64,000 nucleotides of DNA, from NCBI RefSeq assembly GCF_000227135.1, contig NC_018257.1, forward strand, positions 139,501 through 203,500, read 5' to 3'. The notes beneath the pieces are model-generated. The model saw only the letters and a list, made by a program, of their open reading frames with translations, ran no database searches and had not been told where the DNA came from. Shown here one piece after another: positions 19,423 to 30,800 of this stretch (the first letter of the stretch is position 1; each line of letters begins with the position of its first letter). Source of the stretch: Leishmania donovani. Its lineage: Eukaryota > Euglenozoa > Kinetoplastea > Trypanosomatida > Trypanosomatidae. Made by a program: the position numbers and the translations under genes.

Positions 19423-20252
19423 CATAACAGAAGGGAGTGAGCATGTAAGATAATCGCATGAGGGATGTGCGGGAAGCGCGCAGCGCAGCCGTTGTTCGAT
19501 CAGTAAAGAGGGGAAAGAGCGAGCGAGAGAGAGAGCTCGAAGGTGTGCGCGCGTGACAGCACGCGGGTGCAACACATATCCGCAGGCCCACAGCAGCAGC
19601 AGCAGCAGCAGCAGTGGCGGCCACACTGAGTCCGCGAGGAAGAGGGGGAGGGGCAAGGGACTACGTGCCGGTGAAATCTTTCCTTTTTCTTAGCGTGCAC
19701 TTTTCGTTTTAAAGGAATAAAGAGGACAAAGTATGGAGAGACGACTGCGCGGAGAGAGGGGAGGGGGCTGACGGTGCCACGGCAGCGACAGCACTCATAC
19801 ACGGAAAGAGAGGGCGTGAGGGGATCGGGGGGAGGGGCATGACGGGAAGGACCACCAACGTGGACACACAGGCACACGGTACGAGTGGCATACAAACCAT
19901 TTGCTTCCAGATAGTGAACCGGATAGCGCATGGCGGTAGCTGCACTCAGGCCCCACCCCCTCGCTCACATAGGCCCTCCCCCACCCCCGGCTAGCAGCTC
20001 CTCTCTTGCCACCGCCGACACATCGGCTCGTTACTTCCCAACCTGCTGGGATCGACAGCGTGGCAAGTGAGAGGAAGAAAGAGAAGTGAGGAAAGGCGGC
20101 GTAGCGGCAGCTGCATCAACGTCCTAGTGGTGGGAAGACTCCAAGAGGCGCAAGGACGGCTGCATCTGTGCGTGGGGGGGGGGAGAAGGAGGTGTCCGCG
20201 TTATTAGCACGGCGCCAAAGAAAATAAACGAGCTGCTCGAGAACTTTTGCGG
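19423..20252. other. Intergenic: 3' UTR of the 716-residue coiled-coil gene
   Basis: No gene seen. It contains a GCA/AGC trinucleotide run (about 19588-19613), a GA tract near 19500-19535 and a G10 run near 20176-20185. Confidence 0.55.
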
Positions 20253-22403
20253 TCAGCTGATACGCGGCGGAGACGGTGGTGGCGGGATCTGCTTAATGCG
20301 CTGCGTCGCCCTCTTCCACACAATGATGTCTTCGGTGCGCTTCAGCAGGTCTGCCTGCACACGCTGCAGACGCTTCTCCTTCCTGGCCAGACGACGATCG
20401 CGCTCTTCAAGAATCGCTAGCCACGAGGAGACCTGCTTGCTCAGCTGTTCCACCTCGCCTATCTGTTCCTGCGCCGCCTTCTGCTGATGGTCATGCTGCT
20501 GCAGGCGGGCACTGTAGTCCTCCTCTCTCTTCCTCAGCTGCTCCGAGCGCTCCATGAGGCGCTTCTCCGCCGCGGCGACCTCGCGTTCGACGATGAGCCG
20601 GGCCTCCCGCTGCTTTTCAATGTCCAGCTCTCGCTGCTTCAACGTGCGCCGCTTCCCCTCGACGACTGCCTCACGATCGGCGACGGGCTTCAAGGACTTC
20701 ATCGCTCCGTCGAACTTCTCGCGGAGCAATCCCAGTGTCCTCTCGATGGCGGCGCTCTCGCGCTGCCGCAAATCCTCCAGCGACGTCCCCGCCGGCGGTG
20801 CCGCCCGCATCTCCGTGTCACGCTTCACTACCATGTCGCGCTGCTCAGCTAGTGCGCGGGCGTCCTCTTGGCGCGGGAGCGGACGTGGGAAGCACTCCGG
20901 TCCTGCAAGCTCGGATACGTACTTGGCCCCTTCTTGAAGGATGAGCAGGCGCCGATAAGCAGTCTCGAGCTGATCGAAGCACAGGGCAGAGGAAGGAAGC
21001 AACTTCTCCGCGCTCGCCCCCTCCGAGGCGGTGCGAGTCGCGATTGCTGTGTCTGCGAGTGACTGCAGTGCCGCCGCCGATAAGCCGCTGTTTTGTACAG
21101 CTGCGGTCGCGTTAGCCGCAGTCAGGTGCCCTTTCGAAGCCGCCGAGGGACAGGAAGAGCCGGAGGCGGAGCGGCTCTCAGACGCGTCACCCAGCCCTTC
21201 CGTCGGCTCGGAGGTCGACGTGTCGGTCACGCTCGTCTCCTCATCCGTGCTCCACGCGTGGCCGGTGTTGAATGGACTATGATGCTGCTGCTGTTCCTGA
21301 GTAGCTTGGTAAAGATGGCGCTGACGATAAACTTCTGCGGCTTGCTGGAGAAAGGGATAGGTAGTACCTACGGGACAGGTGGCGGCAGCGGTCAACGTAG
21401 CACGCGTCGCCGCAGCGGCGGCGGGTGTTGCAGATGCCAGTGACGGATCACGCGCAAGCGGGGATGAAGCGGGCGCGGCTGCCATAGCCTGCTCTAGGGG
21501 GGATGATACCGCCGCATGATCAACGGAACCGCTGCAGGCGCGGTGGAGGCGTCGCAGCACGTCCTCCAGCGTCAGGGACGCCTTTCCACGCGCGTGCTCG
21601 TCGGCATCCTCCCCGTCATCATCGCAGTCCTCCTCATCTTCCATGTACTCCTCCACCTCCTCCACCTCGTACTCGTCGCCCTCGCTCCCGTCAGACTTGG
21701 AGTCCTCGTAATAGTCGAAAGCATTGGGGGCGAGACGAGGGGAGCCGGCGTTGGCGGCTGTCGCGGCCGCTGTTGCCTCGGTTGCCGACTCAGGGTAGGC
21801 AGCGGTGACAGAAGGACGCTCCGGTGCAACCGGGGAAGCGGCTGCCCCGCTCGTCATCGCCGAAGAGCGAAAAGCAGCTCTCGTCGGCGACGCATGAGTC
21901 GGGCTCGCAGCAGACACGAAGAACTCCTGAGCGAGGTTGCGGGCGAGCTGGGGTGCAGGCACCGGAGCTGGCATCTGCGCCTGCGGCTGCTGCTGTGGTG
22001 CCGGCGAGGCCCGCGACACCTCAGCTATTTCAGTGGCTGACGGCGCGGCTGTAGCGCCGCTACCGCTGCTGTTGTCTCGCTGCAGCCCAAACGTGGATGA
22101 CGGTGCGCCTGCATCTGCCGCTCGCCGCGGAAGGGGAGAGGCAAAGAAGAATGCGTTGGAGGCGGGAGCCGGCGTCGGGTTGGGATTGGGCGAGCTGAGC
22201 ATCGGTGCAGCCCGGGACGGCTTCGTCGCCGGCGCTTTGTCGCCACTACCGGTCTGAGGCCCGCCAGCACCGGCGAAACCTACGCCGCCAGCAGAGTTGC
22301 CCGTCGGGTCCGTGTGGCTGTCAGCGATGTTGTACAGCTCAAGCCGCTCGTGGAGTTGCTGAATGCGCCGCTGCTGCTCGGCACGCTGGGTGGAACCGGA
22401 CAT
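20253..22403 (-). CDS. Coiled-coil protein of unknown function
   Basis: 716 residues, ATG at 22403 (MSGSTQRAEQQRRIQQLHERLELYN, itself a short helix). Residues about 30-230 are Pro/Ala/Ser-rich and probably disordered. A strongly acidic block follows the FDYYEDSKSDGSEGDE segment. After a further Ser/Ala-rich stretch the C-terminal about 220 residues form a long Glu/Arg/Gln coiled coil (LRQRESAAIERTLGLLREKF, EREVAAAEKRLMERSEQLRK, LAILEERDRRLARKEKRLQR). It ends in a Pro tail. The architecture fits a cytoskeletal or flagellar scaffold, but nothing in the sequence names it. The predicted acceptor AG is at 22467-22466, giving a leader that contains CA repeats. Confidence 0.8.
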   Translation of the reverse strand: MSGSTQRAEQQRRIQQLHERLELYNIADSHTDPTGNSAGGVGFAGAGGPQTGSGDKAPATKPSRAAPMLSSPNPNPTPAPASNAFFFASPLPRRAADAGAPSSTFGLQRDNSSGSGATAAPSATEIAEVSRASPAPQQQPQAQMPAPVPAPQLARNLAQEFFVSAASPTHASPTRAAFRSSAMTSGAAASPVAPERPSVTAAYPESATEATAAATAANAGSPRLAPNAFDYYEDSKSDGSEGDEYEVEEVEEYMEDEEDCDDDGEDADEHARGKASLTLEDVLRRLHRACSGSVDHAAVSSPLEQAMAAAPASSPLARDPSLASATPAAAAATRATLTAAATCPVGTTYPFLQQAAEVYRQRHLYQATQEQQQHHSPFNTGHAWSTDEETSVTDTSTSEPTEGLGDASESRSASGSSCPSAASKGHLTAANATAAVQNSGLSAAALQSLADTAIATRTASEGASAEKLLPSSALCFDQLETAYRRLLILQEGAKYVSELAGPECFPRPLPRQEDARALAEQRDMVVKRDTEMRAAPPAGTSLEDLRQRESAAIERTLGLLREKFDGAMKSLKPVADREAVVEGKRRTLKQRELDIEKQREARLIVEREVAAAEKRLMERSEQLRKREEDYSARLQQHDHQQKAAQEQIGEVEQLSKQVSSWLAILEERDRRLARKEKRLQRVQADLLKRTEDIIVWKRATQRIKQIPPPPSPPRIS

Positions 22404-22426
22404 CGTGGTCACTGTATGTTTGTCTG

Positions 22427-22453
22427 TGTGTGTGTGGTGTGTGTGTGTGTGTG
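22427..22453. repeat. (TG/CA)n tract in the leader of the 716-residue gene
   Basis: An interrupted TG repeat on the + strand; CA-rich in the mRNA, about 22-50 nt before the ATG. Confidence 0.85.
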
Positions 22454-22465
22454 AAGGGTGGAGTT

Positions 22466-22530
22466 CTTGCAAGCAGTGTTGGCCAGCCGAGGCAAGCAGG
22501 AAGGTAGAGAAGGCGGGAGAAGCAGCGGAG
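22466..22530 (-). promoter_or_regulatory. Predicted trans-splice acceptor of the 716-residue gene
   Basis: A pyrimidine-rich region (complement of about 22472-22530) is followed by AG at 22467-22466, about 62 nt before the ATG. Confidence 0.45.
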
Positions 22531-24860
22531 GGGGCAGGGCAGTAGGCCGATGACGTATAATCTGTTCTATGAGTGTTTATGTGTGCGTGTGTGTGTGTCC
22601 GTCTGTCTCTGTGCAGCAGATATGCACAGATGCTGGCACACTCAACAGCAACAAGTCGCAAACTAAAAAGGCGCACCGAGTCCTGGCCGGAGTCGCTACG
22701 TGCGAAAAGGAAAAAGAGAGCGATGAAGTAGCAAAGAAGAAGAGCGCAAGAAACGGTGGACGAGTGGAGGGGGTGAGGAAGCTTGTCCTCCGTTCCTTGT
22801 GCATCACGAACCTGACCACAGATCTGCGCAGCTATGCATGTGCATGGGGAGGAGGGGCTGGAAAAAGAGGCGTGATGAAATGAGGCGCTGGTGAATCGCC
22901 TTCTCTTCTTCAGTCACTCGAGCTCCGTGCAACGCAAGCGCCGCTTTCGCCTTCAGTCCGATTTGCCTTCACACGCTGTTCAACACACCAGCCAAGAGAA
23001 AAAGAGGCAGCCGCAGAATGCGCTGATGTATTTCATATATAGCACCGACCACCAAGCAGCTGTCCGTCGTCTACCCTCTCCCTCCTCCGCTGCTGCCTCT
23101 GCGCGGCCCTCGCAGCTGCGCAAGAATGAGCGAGGGAGTCCGGTGCTCTCTTTCGTGTGTGGCAACAGCGATGACGAGGCCGGAGAACTGCACAGACCGC
23201 ACGAGCTCCTTGGTCTGTGACTCCGGCGTTCTGCGGAGGCAGGGGTAACGCTGACGTTGGGTAAACCCTCGAGTGCAGCCGTTTCTCAGCCCAGTTTTCG
23301 GTAAGCATTCGCAATTATGTTGATGTGATGGTTCTTAGCCGAATGGCTTGGCTGAGAAACGTGAAGAGAGAGAACGAGGGCTGGACGAGCAGCACAGAAA
23401 CAGGAGCAACGATAGGCGCAGCGCTTGTCGTGCAAGTCCGTCCGTGAAAGTCAGGAAGAAACGACGTCCATGGAAGAGAACGTGGTCACGTTCGCTCATG
23501 TGTGCCACAGCGATTCGATGAGAATCCAAGAACAAACAAAAGAGAAGAGGCGAGACGTACGTGAGCGCACAGAGAGGGGACAAGGGGATGCGGCGCACGA
23601 AGCTGGTGGACATGCTGCTGAATTGCAAGAGAGTGGCATGGACATCAAAGGTGCTCCTCTCTCTTTCTCGCTGGCACAAGTGAGGCCAATCACAGTTGCC
23701 CGTAGCGTGGCGGTGGTGGAGAATGGGCTCGCCACCACAAATGCACACGACCATCGGACCCGCGACCTCGAGGAGAAAATACAGAGAGAGCAAACATACA
23801 AGCGCAGGCCGGTCCTGTACAGCCTTGCCATGTGCGTATCCGATAAAAGGGATACCCGCTTCACAGGTGAAACGGCGGCTGCAAGTCCCACGCCGAAGCG
23901 CATTTGCACTGTCGATGATTGTTCTGTATGGCATGCACGGATCATCCAGTGGTGCGTGGGAGAAGCGCGTCGCAGCTGTTGCGTTGCTCGTCCCAGGGTA
24001 GCTCATTCCTCTCCTCACATCCCCATCCTCATCCCAATTCCCTCAACCACTTCACCCGTCGGCCTTCTTTTCACTCTCGCCGTCCCCGCCCCGGGTGCTC
24101 CGATGCGCGCAGCGCGCAAGCAAAACCGAAGAGAAAGAAAGAGACGTTCAGTGGGTGGAATACGCAGCGGGAAGGGAGAGAGAGGACCAAGACAGAGATC
24201 GGGCGTGTGAGAGCACCAGAAGCGAAAACTCCGAGTACACACCTACAAGCGTGCAGCCTCATACCACCCCTCTGAGCAGGCACGTAAGCTGTCAGTCAGG
24301 GAAGACGCAGGTGTCTGTAGAGGAGCGTGCACACAGCACTCTGCCATCGCTCTCCGCCGGCGTCGACGTTTGCCTGTGCGTATACTATCTACTTGGGCTG
24401 CCGAGCCGCGGAGAAGAAGGCGCGCGTTCGTATTCGCATTCGCAGGGCACACATGCCCTCTCCGCGCGGCAAGAGAACCACACGCAGAAGCCCTAGAGGA
24501 GGAAGAAAAAGGGCGCGCAAGCAAAACAGAGAAAAGCGAAGGGGGCGGGAAAGACAGGGAGAGAGAGAGAGACAACGAGCATCCACGCGAACGCTTCAGA
24601 TGCATCTAAAGGTGCTATTATGCAGAAAAAAAAACGGAGAAAACATCACACTGTAATCTACGGTAGGCCGCTCCGCGGTGTGCACACTCGCTCTATCGTC
24701 ACCGTCGGAGTCAAGAGAGAGAGGGAGGCGAAGCCTGATAGGACCGCTCTGTAGCGGATGGCTCGACAGCACATAATGCGCGTGCGTGCGTACAAGCTCA
24801 CCGCATCCGACATTGCCCGGTGCCTCCTCTCCCCTCTTCCCAGCCACTCTAGCTCTGTTG
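22531..24860. other. Long intergenic region: 3' UTR of the acidic SP-rich gene
   Basis: About 2.3 kb without a credible gene. It contains GT-rich DNA near 22570-22600 and GA-rich tracts (for example 24540-24575). A 227-codon minus frame (23335-24018) is Cys/Ser/Leu-rich without domain signs. Confidence 0.6.
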
Positions 24861-26315
24861 TCAGTGCGGCGCCAGCTCCTGCTTGATGAGCGCACGGATG
24901 TGTGCAAGGAGTTGTCGCTTCAGCCAATGTCCCTCGGCGGGCAGCGCCACGCCCTCCTCTCTGAGATAGTCCTCCATGTTGGCCCTCGAGATACGCGAGA
25001 GCGAGCGGCGGATGGTGTGATGTATGACGTACTCCTTGACCTCGTCATGATCCATCGGCGGGCGACTCGAGGAGGTGGAGCTGCGACCACTTCTGCTACC
25101 ATCGCCACTGATGCCGCTACACTGGCGAGGCGAGGTTGTGTGCGTGGAGGATGGCGATCGGGTGCCCTCCCTATGCGAGGATGGCGGAGACGCAGTGCCG
25201 CGCGACGGCGGGGGGGACCTGGAGGAGGGCAAAGATGTGCTGCTCCCGCTGCGGCTACGGCTGCCGGACTTTACGGCGGACGGAGGTGGAGCTGGCGGCA
25301 CTACTACGGAATCGCGGTGAGGCGTGTGGCGGCAGCCGCTCGACTCAGCGCGCGTCTTCTTGGTCGGCGGCAGCTGCTCCTGCTCTTCTTCCTCATCCTC
25401 GCTTGTTTCCTCGTCTTCTTCGTCGTCGTCATCGTCATCGCTCGATAACGCGACCACCTTTGTCGGTGTGACCGTCTCCAGCTTGTCGGGACTGGCGAAG
25501 CGCACTGACTTGCGCGGGCTCATGCGTGCGATGCCGACGGACAGCGCCCCATCGGGCGACGACGGCGTAGGCGACGTTGCGTGGGCCTCCCATGCCAGGC
25601 CGGATCCACGCTGCCAGGATTGCCGAAGGCGCTGAAATAGCGAGGGAGGCGAGAAGCGGCCGACGGGATCGCTGGGGCTCTTGTCAGTGGCTGGCTGCGT
25701 GGGCGGCGGGCTGTGCGGGAGACCTGCCGGGGTTGGCGGAGGTGCCGGAAGCGGCGGGAGAGAGGGCGATGTGGTGGTGAGGATCGACGACGCTCTTGGT
25801 GGTGTCACCGGCGTAGTGTAGGGTGCGTTCAGCGTCGCTGGGGACGACGAGGGAGAAGCGAGGCCGGCCGGCATGTTTGCCGGCGTCCGTTGCGGGGTCA
25901 TCTCTCTTGGCGGGGGTGGCGTTGCTTGGCGCGCGGGGGATTGCGACTTACGCTCCTCGAGTGCCTTCGTCACTTTCAACTCCTGCTCACGTGTGCGCTC
26001 GAGCATCTCCTGCGCGCGCTGGATGACACTGTCGCATTTGTCCGAAAACTCGCGCAGGGACGGCGAGCGGGACATAGCGATTGCAGCGGGGCGCCGAGTC
26101 AGCGAAGACGTGCGAACGCGGCTGCGGAGGCCGGTGTCAACACGACTAGACACGTGTGAGTAGTCGCCTGTGGCAGCGTTGTGGAAGATCGGCTGTGCTG
26201 GGAGGGGTTGTGCGACACCCGCAGTGGCAGAGGGACCTCCATGGAGGTGTTGCTCGTCTTTCCCACCGTTGACTGCGCGTCGCAGGCTTGACATGGTTGG
26301 ACGAAGAAAGGACAT
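24861..26315 (-). CDS. Acidic, SP-rich protein with PP1-docking motif and small C-terminal helical domain
   Basis: 484 residues, ATG at 26315; a second in-frame ATG is seven codons later. Most of the chain is disordered, with over a dozen SP/TP dipeptides. Residues 269-273 read KSVRF, an exact RVxF-type docking motif for protein phosphatase 1, flanked by SP sites (MSPRK...ASPDK). An Asp/Glu run follows at 293-312, then PPTKKTR (basic, possible nuclear signal). The last about 60 residues (425-481) are the only compact part: VIHHTIRRSLSRISRANMED, YLREEGVALPAEG, then a helix ending IRALIKQEL. This resembles a DEK C-terminal type helical domain, weakly. A nuclear chromatin-linked PP1 partner is my guess; no family is established. 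Its leader has C15 just before the ATG. Confidence 0.75.
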   Translation of the reverse strand: MSFLRPTMSSLRRAVNGGKDEQHLHGGPSATAGVAQPLPAQPIFHNAATGDYSHVSSRVDTGLRSRVRTSSLTRRPAAIAMSRSPSLREFSDKCDSVIQRAQEMLERTREQELKVTKALEERKSQSPARQATPPPPREMTPQRTPANMPAGLASPSSSPATLNAPYTTPVTPPRASSILTTTSPSLPPLPAPPPTPAGLPHSPPPTQPATDKSPSDPVGRFSPPSLFQRLRQSWQRGSGLAWEAHATSPTPSSPDGALSVGIARMSPRKSVRFASPDKLETVTPTKVVALSSDDDDDDEEDEETSEDEEEEQEQLPPTKKTRAESSGCRHTPHRDSVVVPPAPPPSAVKSGSRSRSGSSTSLPSSRSPPPSRGTASPPSSHREGTRSPSSTHTTSPRQCSGISGDGSRSGRSSTSSSRPPMDHDEVKEYVIHHTIRRSLSRISRANMEDYLREEGVALPAEGHWLKRQLLAHIRALIKQELAPH

Positions 26316-26322
26316 GGATGAT

Positions 26323-26337
26323 GGGGGGGGGGGGGGG
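26323..26337. repeat. G15 homopolymer (C15 in the mRNA)
   Basis: Lies 8-22 nt upstream of the ATG at 26315; the nearest upstream AG is at about 26351, so the C-run probably sits in the leader. Confidence 0.9.
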
Positions 26338-27851
26338 CACCGTACACGTTCTGGTGGTGGTTGCTCAACGTGTATGTGTCTTTGTGGGTCTCTGTGTCAA
26401 GGGGGTTTGACCTCCTGAGTGTATCTGCCTGTGTATCTGTATACAAGTGGTTGTCAAAAAGATTCTGTCGCACGGCAACGGCATCCTCATGCGCCGGCCG
26501 GTCACTTGAATAAGTGCAATGGAACTGCTACCAGCCTCCCTCCTCCCCTCCCCCGCATACTCGGGCGAAAGAGGAGAAAAAGGCGTGGAGGAGCTGGGTT
26601 GAAAACGCAAGAGCCCCGTGCGCCTGTGTGGGAAGTTGATTGTTGTTTCCTAGGAGTAGGCGAAGGAGCGGGGAGGTCATGGAAGGGTCTACAAGCAGTT
26701 GTCTGTCATCAGCGACTGCAAAAAAGACGCCGCATCAGTGGGTACGCATTCCCTTCAGCGTGGGAGGGCGACAGATGGCGGCAGCAGCCACGTGGCCACA
26801 GACGAAGGTGACGCATGCCAAAACATGGTCGGCAGTTGTTCGGTCAGTCCACCCTCCACCTCCACCCCCCCCAAAGGGAGATAGAGGGAACGGTGGCCGC
26901 AAGAACACCAAGCATGCGGCGTCGTCGACATCAACACCTTCTTTCACGCATTCGCATGCGCGATCCTCCCTATCATGCGCGTGTGTGTGTGTGTGTCGTG
27001 GTCTGTGGGTACGTCTCCTCCTCTTGTCACCGCACCTGCGTCACTACTCCTTGTCTTCCAATGTTTGTGTTGTGTAACGCGTTCTTGTCTCTCTGGGGAA
27101 AGGAAGGCAAGTGCCGCGTGCTCGCACCCGGTTCCTTTCCATGACAGAGAGAGAGGCACAGGCGCGGGTGTGGAGCGGACGAAGAACGAAGGTAAGTCGA
27201 CGGAAAGAGAGGAGAGGATGCAGCTGTGCCCTCCGCTTCGCCTCCTCTCCCAGGGCGCGCTGCTGTGCATACGCCATCAGCCGCCTCAACACGCATCACG
27301 CGCAGTCGCGCCCGCCCCCTCCCTCACACCCCATGTATCGCCCTATGCCCCTCAAATATATTATACACACATGCAGATGTGTGGGAGTGTGCGTGTGCAC
27401 GGGTCCACCACCACTAACCCCAGCACCCTCTCCCGAGAACTGGTCATCACCGCCCCGCCCGCCCCGCGGCCTTCACCCCGAGAAGTGGACTTACATTAGA
27501 AAAGAGGGCGTTCCAAAGGAGAAAGACCAGTCATCACGAAGAGAGCGCGGGGAGGAGCACGGGATCGGTCAGACTCGAGGGTCGAACAGGGGTGGGAAGG
27601 AGGGAGCGGTGATGGTCGCCATCACACGTCAAAATACCGGCCCGCATGTGCCAGCCGGCTCACAGGGCGTCAAAGAGAAACTCGGAAAAAAAAAAAGAAA
27701 CGTAAAGAGCGGAGTGTGGCGTGCGTCCGCCTTGGCACGCCCACGTGCTACTGTACATCGAGCGAAAAAGAGGGAGGGGTCGGCGAAGATGTTGCCACGC
27801 AGCAGCGAAATCGATTCAGTGCCACCGCTAGTCAGAGTGCCATCGTGCTGT
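26338..27851. other. Intergenic: 3' UTR of the LRR gene
   Basis: No gene seen. It contains GT-rich tracts (about 26360-26400, 26979-26998), C-rich DNA near 26855-26875 and a short A-run near 27688-27699. Confidence 0.6.
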
Positions 27852-30800
27852 CTAGCGACGAGTTCCTTTGGCGGCCTGCTGGCGTCCTTTGCGACCCTTG
27901 GGTGACCCGGTGGGGTGGCGCAACGCCTCCAGTTCGGCATCGGCGGCGGTCGACGGCGGCGGCACCGCGCCACGTCCGACGCAAAACCGAACGCCGACGG
28001 AGAGAGACGCGCCGCGGAGCTCGTCCAGTCGTGTCCGTAGCGCCAGCACACGTAAGGCTCGCTGAGCCACGCGGAGTTGCTCAGCTTTGAGGCTGGCATA
28101 CAAGCCCTGCAACTGTGAGGTGTGAGCAGGCGGCGTCAACACGCTCGCGGGGCGGGAGCGGGCGGATTGCTTGCTCGACGACGCGGATGGCAGCGGCAGC
28201 ACCGCCGTAGAGAAGTTTACCGCTACGGAGGTGCGCCGTCTGTTCGGCTGCGGTGACGGCGTGCCAGTGGCGACGCTGTCCTTACCGAGTGCTGCTGACG
28301 GAGCCGGAGAGATAGAGTCGAGGTTTTCCAAGCCCTTGCGACTTGCCTCCTTGTAGTGGTGGTGCATGTCCGAGTAGGTCGCAAGAGCCTCACGGAGGCG
28401 ACGCTGACACTGCCGCACCTCGCGCTCTGCGCTTTTCAGCGTGTGCGAGTCTCTTTCGAGAGCCGCATCGTGCACATACAGCACGCGGCAGCGAGGAAGC
28501 GGCGTGGGAGCGCAAGGCGCCCCTGTGCACGTCGCTGGATTGTCGCCAGCCACCAAGAAAAGATCGCGGGGGTCCAGCGTTATCACCCCGAGCTCGCGTC
28601 GCAGGAGCAACACTGCCTCCTCCTCCTCGGCATCCTCGCTTCCGCGTTGGCAAGATGTTGCCCACGGCGGTGCCTCCCCCAGTGAGAAGGCAGAGGGTAA
28701 CACTAAGTTCGATGGAAGCTCCCCAGTGGCACTCCGCGCACCAGCGCCGCTTCGACCTACCGGACTGCCGCGGGCCGCGCTCGACGTAGAGGTGTCCAGC
28801 TGCGAGCGCAGGGCAGCCTCACCCTCTGCGAACCGGAATGTGTCTTGCACCACGACCCGCAGCACTAGCGGCTGCTGAAGAGCGCAGACGAGGGTATCGG
28901 TGACGGGGAGGCTCACTACGCATGAAGCTCCGCCGCCGCCTCCGGCCCCCGCCGTGAAGCGGGCCGGGATGTACGGGTCGGGGATGGGGAGTGGCGGCGT
29001 TTCCTCGTTGGTGGCAGCCGCGGTCCCGCCAGCCCTGCGCTGCCTACTTTGTGCGGCAGACGGCACGCGCGGTGGTGGCGCACCAGGTGCTCCAGCATGC
29101 CGACCCGCCGAATAGGTGGATAAGGGAGCGGGTGGCTCCAGACATACCTCCACAGAAACACACACACCGTCTCCGCTGCCGAGTGGCGCATCGCCGCTTG
29201 AGACGCTGGAGCCGCCCCAGCAGCCCTCCACCGTGACCCGTGACGACACCTCGTACAGCGGCGGCACGACTCGCTTTCCGTTTGTGGAACTGCCGTTGGC
29301 AGAGGCGCCTCTGCCACCGCTGTCCCCGGCCGCCCCGCCATGGTGGCGGCCCTTGCGGCTGCCTGCCTGCACAGAGGAGGTGCGAGGAGATGCCAGTGGT
29401 GACGTGACGAGTGAGCTCGCCTGTATAGGCGAGGCGCAGCCGCCGCTCGGCACCGATGCCTTCGCCGACGTAACTACTCCTGCTAGCTCAAGCAAGAAGC
29501 CGGAGGAGGGCAGCAAGCTATCTGCCAGGCAAGTCTGTGGCACGGGCTGGAGACTGGCCAGACCTCTCACCATGACCAAATCCAGCCCTGCCGCCACGGT
29601 TGTCCGCAGCACCTCATCTGACACAGGTGGCTGCGAGCCCACCATGGACACTACCAACTTCGATTTGGAGATGGGAGGAGCTCCGAAGGTCACGCAGCCT
29701 CGTGTTGACGGGTTGTGCTGCGGCGAAGGCGGGGCCGGAGAGGCGGCCACGTTCAATCGAAGCCGCCCGCAGATGTTAGGCAGCGCCGTACAAGATGGCT
29801 TCCTCGCAGCACCGGCAAGTGCGCTGTCGAGCAAAGGCCGCCCCGGCGAGTCCTCCTGAGCGGCGTCCCCGTCGTCGACGGCCGGGCAGCTCAAGGCTCG
29901 CTCCTCCCCGGTGACGGCGACCCCGTCGAGTCGGTCGAGGTGCACGCAGCCACGCACCAAGACAGTGCGGTAAGCATCCAAAAGCGAAATAGGGTTGCCC
30001 TGCAGCGTCACTTCCGTCAGTGACCCGTGCGCGGCCACATCCCGCACCGCAGCCTCCAAATCACTCACGTAATTGAAGGACATGTTCAGAACGCGCAGAG
30101 AGGGTAGCTGCTGTACGAAGTGTAGGTGCCGCAGGCGGTTATAGGCGAGCCCCAGTGTCGTCACCAATGCGTATACGCCACGCGGCGCTGCCGAGGGCGG
30201 CGACGGCGGCGTCGAACGCGCCTCCTCGAGAAAGCAACCAAGGCTGCATCCGCACGCGGTTACGACGCGGCAGTGAGGCGGCAGCACGTTCAGCTCTGTC
30301 AGTGCTGCGTTGCCGGTGAGCCGAACCGTCTCCAGGCGAGTGCACTTGCGGAGATCCGCCACGGCGTTGCTCAGGCGCTCCCCCGACGCGTTCAGCTCCG
30401 TGAAGACAGAGAAGAGGAAGCTAGGCGGTACGTGCGCAGCCTTCTCAGCGGCCATGGCACGGTGCAGCCCCTTCAGCTCCTTGGGCGAGAGAAGCCCCCA
30501 ATGATCGGCCAGCGACTCGGTAATGTCCACGAGGCGCAGTAGCGCCAGGTAGTAGGCGCCGACAGCCGCCCGCAAGCCCTGCAGCGCAAGCGGGCCGCAG
30601 CGCTTTGTCAGCTTCAAGTCCCTCCATAAAGGCAGCACGCCGTCCTCCTCGGCTGGGAGGTGCGCGCGTGCGTTCTCCGCCGCCAACTCCCGCTCCATCA
30701 GCGAGGAGGAGCTGTCTAGATCCTCGGAGGCGCCGGCGGTCATGAGAGCCACGGACTTCGTTGCATTGTGGTTCAGTGTGGCAGCAGGATCAGCAGCAGT

